This document shows, in pieces, positions 55,533 to 64,000 of a stretch of DNA of 64,000 nucleotides. This DNA is from Corythucha ciliata (taxonomy: Eukaryota; Arthropoda; Insecta; Hemiptera; Tingidae): the NCBI GenBank assembly GCA_038030265.1, contig CM075937.1, positions 31,042,198 through 31,106,197 of the forward strand, written 5' to 3'. Each line of letters begins with the position of its first letter. Position 1 is the stretch's first letter. The notes under the pieces are model-generated. The model made no database searches and was not told the origin of the DNA. It saw only the letters and a program-made list of their open reading frames with translations. A program made the position numbers and the translations under genes.

Positions 55533-57510
55533 TAGTACGGTGCAATTAGTAAAAAAAACGGCCTAACCTCAACATCCAAAGTGAAAGTTTCCCTTCAACG
55601 CCAAATTGTTCCTCACAACCCACATATTGCTATGGGTTTGGGTGGGAGGGGGTAATGAGTTAGTCAATTTTTATTTTGTTTCAGTATTTCTCAAATATTT
55701 CGAAATCTTTGAGGTTTATCGTGAAAATGAGCATTTACAAAAACAATCTTCATCAAATTGTCCACAAAAATGATCCCCGAGATAATCTTACTTGCGTGAA
55801 CGGTTTGAGAGTTACGGCGGGTGTAGAAGTAAACATTTTTCGCCATTCGAGTTTTTTGTCGAAAAAATTGGCATAAGGAAACTTTTTGTTTTTTGCATGA
55901 TTGGGTTTTGTAAAATCAAATTGCGATTGAAGTTAATAATATGCCCTTCAAGGGACAACAACCTCCACCTTCTTCACAAGGGGCGCTACTATTGAAGGGA
56001 TAATAGGCGTCATATGCCTAGGCCATAATCACTGAGTGGATCCGTATTAGTATGCCACAAAATTTTGGGTGAAACTACGTCTAAATCCGAGTACAACGCC
56101 ACTTCCGGACGGGTTCTATCGAGATACATTCAAGATTTATGATTTTTTTTTTTTTAATTAAAGGAAATTACGGCAATTGCTTTGACAAATCCCGGATTTC
56201 TCGGCTTACATTACACTAGATCCAAACCTTGATGACATTTTCAGAAACTGCGGACAATTTCGATTAAGATAGAGGCCATTTCATTGCTTGAAATGATCGT
56301 CAAATCCTAAAAATCTGGCCTTTGTTGTATATAATAAGTACGCTTTCCAAAAGATTGCTGTTCCCAAACGGCTTTCTCCACTGACTTGCGATGCATGACA
56401 AAAGCGTCCCCATATTATCAGCTTTTTTATGGTGTATTCGCATATCATGTTACCACTGACGTTTCTCGATGAATATCGTGAGCGATTGTTATTCATTCTG
56501 TAGAAAAATGCGTTTCTGTGCATTCTCGCGGGAAATGACAGGGGTGCCGTTAAATGTGAATACGCCATAACAAACTTTAGAAAATAAGGGACGTTTTTTT
56601 GGAGCATCGTCAGTCTGTGGAAAACCCCGTTTGGATACAACAATGTTTTGGAAAACGTAAAATTTATGGAGTTTACGTGAATCTATGACAAAAGGCAAAA
56701 TTTCTAGGAATTGATGATGATTTCAAGCAATTTAATGGCCTCTATCTCACATGAAATTTTCCATAGTTCCCGAAACTGCGATCAATGTTTGGATTAGGTG
56801 CGATATAAGCCGAGAAATCCCGGATCTTTGAACGAAATTGCCCTGTTCTTGCATTATAAAGAAAAAAATCATAAACCAGGAATGACTTGAGATAGGACTC
56901 CTCCGGAGGTGGCATTGTACTCGGCTTTAGACGTAGTTTCACCCAAAATTTTGTATCAGAGTAATACGGATCCACCTTGTGCATATGACCTAGGCCAAAG
57001 GTAGCCTATTATCCCTTAAAAAGTAGCTCCCCTTGAGAAGAAGAGAAGGTTTTTGTCCCTCCAAGGGCATATTACTAACATTCTACAGTCCACCGAAATT
57101 GCAATTTGATTTTACAAAAGAAAATCGTGCAAACAAAAAAAAGTTTCCTTATGCCAGTTTTTTCGTCAAAAAACGTCGAAATACGAAAAATGTTTACTAT
57201 TACACCCACCATAACTCTCGAACCGTTCACTCAAGTAAGATTACCTCGGGGATCATTTTTGTGGGCAATTTGATGAACATTGTTTTTGTAAACGCTCATT
57301 TTCACGCTAAATCTCATAGATTTCGAAATACTTGAGAAATACTGGAACAAAATAAGAATTTACTAACTTATTACCCCCTCCCACCCAAACCCATAGCTCC
57401 AAATGGTGGAACTTTTTACCAATCAATTTGTGGGTCGTGAGAAACACTTTGGCGTTGAAGGGAAACTTTCAATTTGGATGTTGGGGTTTAGGTCTAATTG
57501 CACCGTACTA
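55533..57510. mobile_element. 1.98-kb foldback element with very short loop
   Basis: TAGTACGGTGCAATTAG at the left is mirrored by CTAATTGCACCGTACTA at the right, and pairing continues through TTTGGGTGGGAGGGGGTAAT, GATCCCCGAG and GAGAATG landmarks to a centre near 56500. The arms are about 950 bp and differ by scattered changes, including a small gap. No transposase is present. TA at both tips may be a target duplication. Confidence 0.85.
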
Positions 57511-57959
57511 GAAGTCATTTAAAGATGGTCGGTCAAAAAGTGTATTTTATTCTGTTTCTGAAGGTTAAATGAAAACGGTGGGGGGGGGGGTTAGACTCGA
57601 GTCAAATTAATTCTTTCACTAGACATATAGTATTAAACAGCTTGTACAGAACAGGGTACACATTCTGTTTCTTGGGCACTGAGACTCAAGTTTTTTTGGA
57701 GAAATGTGCACCCGCGTCAACTTTTCTACAGGATTGTCCAACATTCCCTCGTCCTACATGAGCAATACAGATTTATATGTCAACGTTCGCGGCTAGCCAG
57801 TTTCGAGGACTAAATTATAATCGAAAGGGCGTTCAAGGGTCCATTATAGCTACGATAGCCAGATTTTTTCTCATGAAAAGAAGGACACTTGCCTTGAGTT
57901 GGCCTTCAGGGATTCTTTAGTATACAAATTGAAAAAAACCTGGAAACAAATCTCATATA

Positions 57960-58560
57960 CGAACTATCTTTGCAATTTCGTGTAACTAATGACCCGGAAC
58001 TTGCAATTTCACGATTATTTAGACCCGGAACTTGCATTTCGCTTATTTCTAGCTCTGAGTGATGTGTGTAATTTCGTGGCAGTATTTGCCAGGCTTTGGG
58101 TACTGACGTCAGCGTTTAATGCGGGTTCCGCGATCACTAAAAAGTAACACTGACTTTTACAATTTCGCGGGGAAAAAACCTGCAAATCGCAATTTCGAGA
58201 GAAAAACTGCCAGAAAATAGTGATTTCGCTAATGTTCCACCAGGGAACTTCAAATTTCGAAGAGATCTAATTCCAACGTGTGGCAATTTTGCGTTTATTC
58301 GTCAGACTTTGAGCGCTGTCGTGGCCGGCTAGACCAAGCTTTTTAGCCGCACCATTTGTTTATTGAGTGACTGATCTGCTGAGTCATTCGATTTGACGTC
58401 CAATCCAGAAGTATTACGTCACAATTTCGATCCATTGCACTATCGCGACTATACGTAGAACCGAACGGATATTTAGCCTTGAAACTTGCAATTTCGTGGT
58501 TATTTATCAATCGATTCTCGACGCTATTTAGCCTAGAAACTGGCAATTTCATACCAACAA
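57960..58560 (+). repeat. Family C degenerate short-period repeat array
   Basis: Units such as GGAACTTGCAATTTCG, ATTATTTAGACCC and GAAACTTGCAATTTCGTGG recur every 40-50 bp. Similar phrases in reverse sense (GCGAAATTACAAGTTTCG) lie at 16400-16680 and 18060-18350. Confidence 0.55.
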
Positions 58561-58851
58561 TTTGATTCCAAGGCTTTTCAATTATAGATAGAGGTACTCG
58601 AGAAATAACAAACAAATTGGTGGATGCTTACCACGGTGAAATTGACGGCCTATTTGAGATAAACTTTCGTAAAATTCACTGTGAAAAGGCTCTTTTGACC
58701 GTCCCGGCTACGCCCTTCTTTGTAGGTATACAGTGTAGAAACTAGATAGCACTTTATTTTTTGTTGAAAATAAGCTTGTGTCTTACAATACTTACTATTT
58801 TTAATTATTATTTTTCACTCGTATTCATGAGTCTCTCCTAAAAGTACAGCA
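58561..58851. other. Unclassified sequence between family C array and MITE
   Basis: AT-rich, nothing recognisable. Confidence 0.3.
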
Positions 58852-58990
58852 GGGGGCCTATTCTCTAACTCCGAAGCAATAGCTTTTTGGAAGTCATATG
58901 TTTATTTCATTCATTCTCTTCGAACAAATGAATGAAATAGACACATGGCTGGCGAAAAAAATATTACTTCTTGTTAGAGAATAGGCCCCC
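58852..58990. mobile_element. 139-bp MITE, second copy of the 13201 family
   Basis: Ends GGGGGCCTATTCTCTAAC and GTTAGAGAATAGGCCCCC, exactly the same length as 13201-13339 and differing at only a few positions. The flanking base A on both sides is the only shared flank. Confidence 0.85.
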
Positions 58991-59009
58991 AGGTTATAGG
59001 CCAGTTTTG

Positions 59010-59400
59010 GTTTATTATTCATTCCGAATAATACTGTTTTCGGTCAAGAAAAATTGTTCACGACCCACCCTCAAACTTGTTCTGTGTACGTTTCAACATG
59101 TCCAGATTCGATTTCTGGAATGTCCGTCCGCCATTCGGGCCATATCTTGCCCTAGGATTGCTGTAAAAAACTATAATTTTCTCGCACATAGCCTCCATTT
59201 GGGATCTAGTTGGCCATAACATCTGATCAGCATGATCAAATAACTCACTGGGTTTTTGTGGGCCAAAGGCGGGTCCAAAATGGGGATTTTCAAAGGTTTT
59301 GATATCTTAGGGGTGTGGGGTGTCGATTTTCATGTAAGTTCAAACCGGATCTGATGGCTACATTCATCAATAATAACCCCATGTGTAAAACTTGCAGCGT
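59010..59400 (+). repeat. Repeat R1, uninterrupted copy
   Basis: Reference copy for the R1 family: an imperfect hairpin (TTTATTATTCATTCCG...AATAATACTG), then TTTTCGGTCAAG, ATTTCTGGAATGTCCGTCCG, ATCTTGCCCTAGGATTG, CATCTGATCAGC, CCAAAATGGGG and GGGGTGTCGATTTTCATG. It lacks the SINE present in the copy at 18700-19345. Confidence 0.7.
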
Positions 59401-59793
59401 TTTTGAAAGTAGTACCTGTAGGGTCGTTTTGAGGATACCATTGGACCACAAAGTTTAAAGTAGTAACTGTCCTTTCTAAAGAATAAAGGACTTCTGGTCA
59501 CTGTAATATTATAGACTGGCGTGGTCTCGCCGTTTATAAGTCCTCAAGTCGGGGAAGCACGCAAAGAGTCCTGTGGAACGCAGTTTTCACATGACCTTCT
59601 ATGTAGTAAGTTTTAGTTCTGATCCCCTTACACGCACTTTACCGTTTGTGTGTGTCGATGGGATTTGTGAGTCAGTGTCTTCCAATTTCCTGATAGAGTC
59701 TGTTTATGAACTAACAATTGATTGTTCTTTGAATCAATCTATTGTATTTGTTAATCCTTCATTTTTATTACCTTCAGGTGGTGATGCTCAAAC

Positions 59794-61724
<1,931 letters not shown>

Positions 61725-62820
61725 GTAGGTGGTGGCGATTCCGTTGAAACTTCTCTCTTTTTTTCTGGTTTTCTTAGGTAGAAAAAAAGGGGGTTATTCC
61801 GCGCATTCCCGCCACTTTTTCTCTCTTCCCCCACCACTTGCCATGAAGCACCACCTCTTTTAGAAATGACTTGTTTATTTTTTACTCCTAGAGATAAAGA
61901 TTCTGGGGTGTATTTTTAAAAAAATTAAAAACCCTCGAGATTCCTGATACAGTAGGTGTTTATGTTGGAGAGCAGTGCAAGGAAGATAACCTTATACGAA
62001 CGGGTCACAATTATTGGTCCTCTTGAACGTTCCCGCCGGAATTTCCTAATGTCAACATAATTTATTGGGGATTTATAGCCTGAAAAATAGCATTGTCATC
62101 ATTTTTCTGTGTTGTTTATTGAAAGAGGGATTTATTTTTGAGCCTGCGAAATTTTATATTGTGAATGTGAATTTCCTTTCTCCCATTCATGCATAACGCA
62201 TTTACTACAGAAGCGTTTCTTGAGCTTGGACTTCTTGAAAGGTCCAAGAATCATGGAAGCCAACGCCAACGAGCCAATCAAAACAGTGCTTGTCAAACTG
62301 TTTCTTGCTAAGATAAGATTTGGTGGCATTTGTGCCCCTAAGAAAGCCATCTGCGCCTTCCGTCTAATGCACGCTGTTTTCAGTGAGATATTCGGAATGT
62401 GATTATTTGCAAGTTACCTATCAAACGGAACGTTTTGAACTGGAAACTATCTCAGCTGGGTCAGGAATTACTTTTCTAGAGGAAACCGCCACTTTGTAGT
62501 TTTTTGGCAGTACGTGGAGGAAAATCCCCTGGTTGACTGCCGCTTTTCGACGGTTCCCCACCCACAAATAGTACTTGAGATGTGCATTGCAGAGACCAAA
62601 ACCTATGACTACTCAAAAGGCGATGTGGCTTTTACTATTGCCCGTCAAGGATACATGATCTCGGAGTCGTGGAGAGAATATTCGGGACCGTGAATGGAAC
62701 TCAATGGGGCAATTTAATAAACTGCCCCCTCCCCCACCATTATTGTTTTGTGGCTATTTCCTTGTCCTAACTATCTTGATATTTGAAATCCTAGCCCCCA
62801 AGGAAAGCTAGGTTCGAGGG
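61725..62820. other. Start of the next intron of the zinc-finger gene, unclassified
   Basis: Begins with GTAGGTGG at the exon 5 donor. No further finger-coding exon is seen up to the window end. Frames at 62132-62402 overlap on both strands and are not convincing. Confidence 0.5.
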
Positions 62821-62829
62821 TAACATACT

Positions 62830-63061
62830 CGGTATACTCCCCCTCCTCTTGAACGCTCTAACTCCGACCACTGTAAAGCTCCAACCACACTAAAGCTACA
62901 GCCTCACAAACGACAAACCACAGCTGTGCTTCAACCACAGTAGAGCTTCAACCACAGTAAAGCTCCAACCACATTCAAGCTCCAACCACAGTCAAGCTCT
63001 AACCACAGTGAAGATCCAACCACAGTGAAGATCCAACCACAGCTGTGCAGTAGTGTTCCTT
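62830..63061 (+). repeat. Minisatellite block 1, 17-bp AAGCTCCAACCACAGT unit
   Basis: A roughly 17-bp unit AAGCTCCAACCACAGTA is repeated with variation. A head sequence (ACTC.GTA..CCCC..CCTCT) precedes it and a tail (GCAGTAGTGTTCC) follows it. Head, array and tail are repeated at 63240-63500, so the whole segment is duplicated. Confidence 0.8.
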
Positions 63062-63064
63062 TTA

Positions 63065-63180
63065 GGTGGCTAACATACTAGAGCAATACGATATCGTTTC
63101 GACATCGCCGACGCATACAACTGGAAATGTGTCAGAGTGACGTAGAAACGACATCGTATCGCCACAGTATGAACGCCGCC
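63065..63180. mobile_element. 116-bp Harbinger-type MITE, TTA duplication
   Basis: The left end GGTGGCTAACATACTAGAGC pairs with the right end GTATGAACGCCGCC, with CGATATCGTTTCGACATCG facing CGTAGAAACGACATCG. TTA flanks it on both sides (63062-63064, 63181-63183). The duplicated segment near 63491 shows the empty site TTCCCCTTAGTGCA, which confirms insertion and the three-base duplication. Confidence 0.9.
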
Positions 63181-63239
63181 TTAGTGCACTGAATTTATAT
63201 CAAAATATGTTTTTCTTATAATCCTGTTAGGAGGGTGAC

Positions 63240-63500
63240 ATATCCAGTACCCCGCCCCTCTCTTCACCGATCTGGCTCCGACCATTCTAAAGGTCCAACC
63301 ACAGTAAAACTCCAACCACATTGAAGCTCCAGCCTCACTAAAGCTCCAACGACACTAGTGATCCAATTATAAAAACGGTAAACCACAGCAGCTCTCCCAC
63401 CACAGTAAAGCTCCAACCACGGAAAGTCAAACCAGAGTAAAGCTCCAACCACAGTAATGCTCGAACAACTGTAGTGCAGCGGTGTTCCCCTTAGTGCAGG
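63240..63500 (+). repeat. Minisatellite block 2, duplicate of block 1
   Basis: Same head, 17-bp AAGCTCCAACCACAGT-type units and tail (GCAGCGGTGTTCCCCTTAGTG) as block 1, without the MITE. Units are more diverged here. The small minus-strand frame over it is a by-product. Confidence 0.8.
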
Positions 63501-64000
63501 GTTTCATATATGACACAAAAATGATTTTCGCCCGGGTTAACAGGCCCAGTGTTCCTCCCCTCTCGACAAGCCTGCACGAACCCGCTGATAGGGCTTCATC
63601 GCTCGATGTTTAGCAACTTTGACTCCCACTATGTTTCTTATGTCGAGTGATTCGCAAGCTTTATTATTATTATCAGTGTTCTTGTGCCATAGAGTGGCTA
63701 AGAGGAAGACCTTGTTTTTCTCGTCGAGCGCTGTGTGTTTATTTGGAAGACGACCGAGTAGCTAGCTTTATTGATGACTGAAACCCTTCAGCGTTACCGT
63801 CATGGAAAAAGATTCACGAAGCCGTTGCGAGCCAAATAGCTAACCGTAGCTCTTTTGAAGTTAACGGAGCTACTGCTGAATTTCCCTTCCGTTCTTCTCC
63901 GTTCCAATGAAGATGACTACTGACAAACGCTGTTCTCCAGTCACCTCGCTGGAACTCTGCAATGTCTTGCACATTCAAATGCACCCCTATCGTCCTCTTT
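63501..64000. other. Unclassified sequence at window end
   Basis: No recognised feature. An ATT run lies at 63661-63675. It probably still lies within the intron of the zinc-finger gene. Confidence 0.35.

Overview
This is a eukaryotic, almost certainly arthropod, genomic window. It is AT-rich and repeat-dominated, has only two credible protein-coding genes (both with short GT-AG introns), and holds many non-autonomous DNA transposons. The large families of roughly 30-40 bp degenerate repeats look like those I associate with hemipteran (whitefly-type) genomes; that attribution is a guess. Nothing bacterial (operons, Shine-Dalgarno sites, CRISPR) is present.

Genes. (1) At 6345-7926 (+) lies a two-exon gene for a 368-residue, highly charged, Ser/Pro-rich protein with a bipartite-type nuclear localisation cluster and two acidic-flanked hydrophobic motifs like SUMO-interaction motifs; I do not recognise the family. 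(2) At 59794-61724 (+) lie the first five coding exons of a C2H2 zinc-finger transcription factor: a Gly/Ser/Pro-rich N-terminus followed by three contiguous fingers, with the open frame running into an exon beyond the window. It resembles the lethal(3)neo38 type of insect zinc-finger protein, from memory. CpG-rich stretches at 29.3-30.0 kb and 37.7-38.1 kb are the best candidates for upstream promoters or first exons. Gene relics are a THAP-type zinc-finger fragment near 40.35 kb and two facing Tc1/mariner-superfamily transposase fragments at 46.8-47.4 kb.

Mobile DNA. Five long foldback structures stand out: 1828-3327, 43557-44602, 46034-48088 (940-bp arms, TA target duplication, transposase relics), about 48545-51030 and 55533-57510. 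Shorter MITEs fall into groups by target-site duplication: TTAA type (14334, 31448, 45511), TTA/TAA Harbinger type (32167, 51163, 63065), 8-bp hAT type (21654), a 7-8 bp hAT-like copy (50063), TA type (34364), and unassigned pairs (11714/40961 and 13201/58852). Two tRNA-derived SINE copies are present (18845, 39945). Three families of degenerate short-period repeats (called A, B and C here) fill much of the remainder. A 1.67-kb direct tandem duplication occupies 15054-18393; its indel pattern raises the possibility of an assembly artefact.

Layout: 0-5.8 kb repeats and foldbacks; 6.3-7.9 kb orphan gene; 8-14 kb repeats and MITEs; 14.3-18.4 kb MITE and tandem duplication; 18.4-29 kb SINE, hAT and repeats; 29-38 kb CpG-rich patches and MITEs; 38-59 kb nested foldbacks; 59.8-61.7 kb zinc-finger gene; 62.8-63.5 kb duplicated minisatellite carrying a MITE. 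Two insertions have recognisable empty paralogous sites within the window, so insertion order can be read directly. The two genes show no evident functional link to each other.
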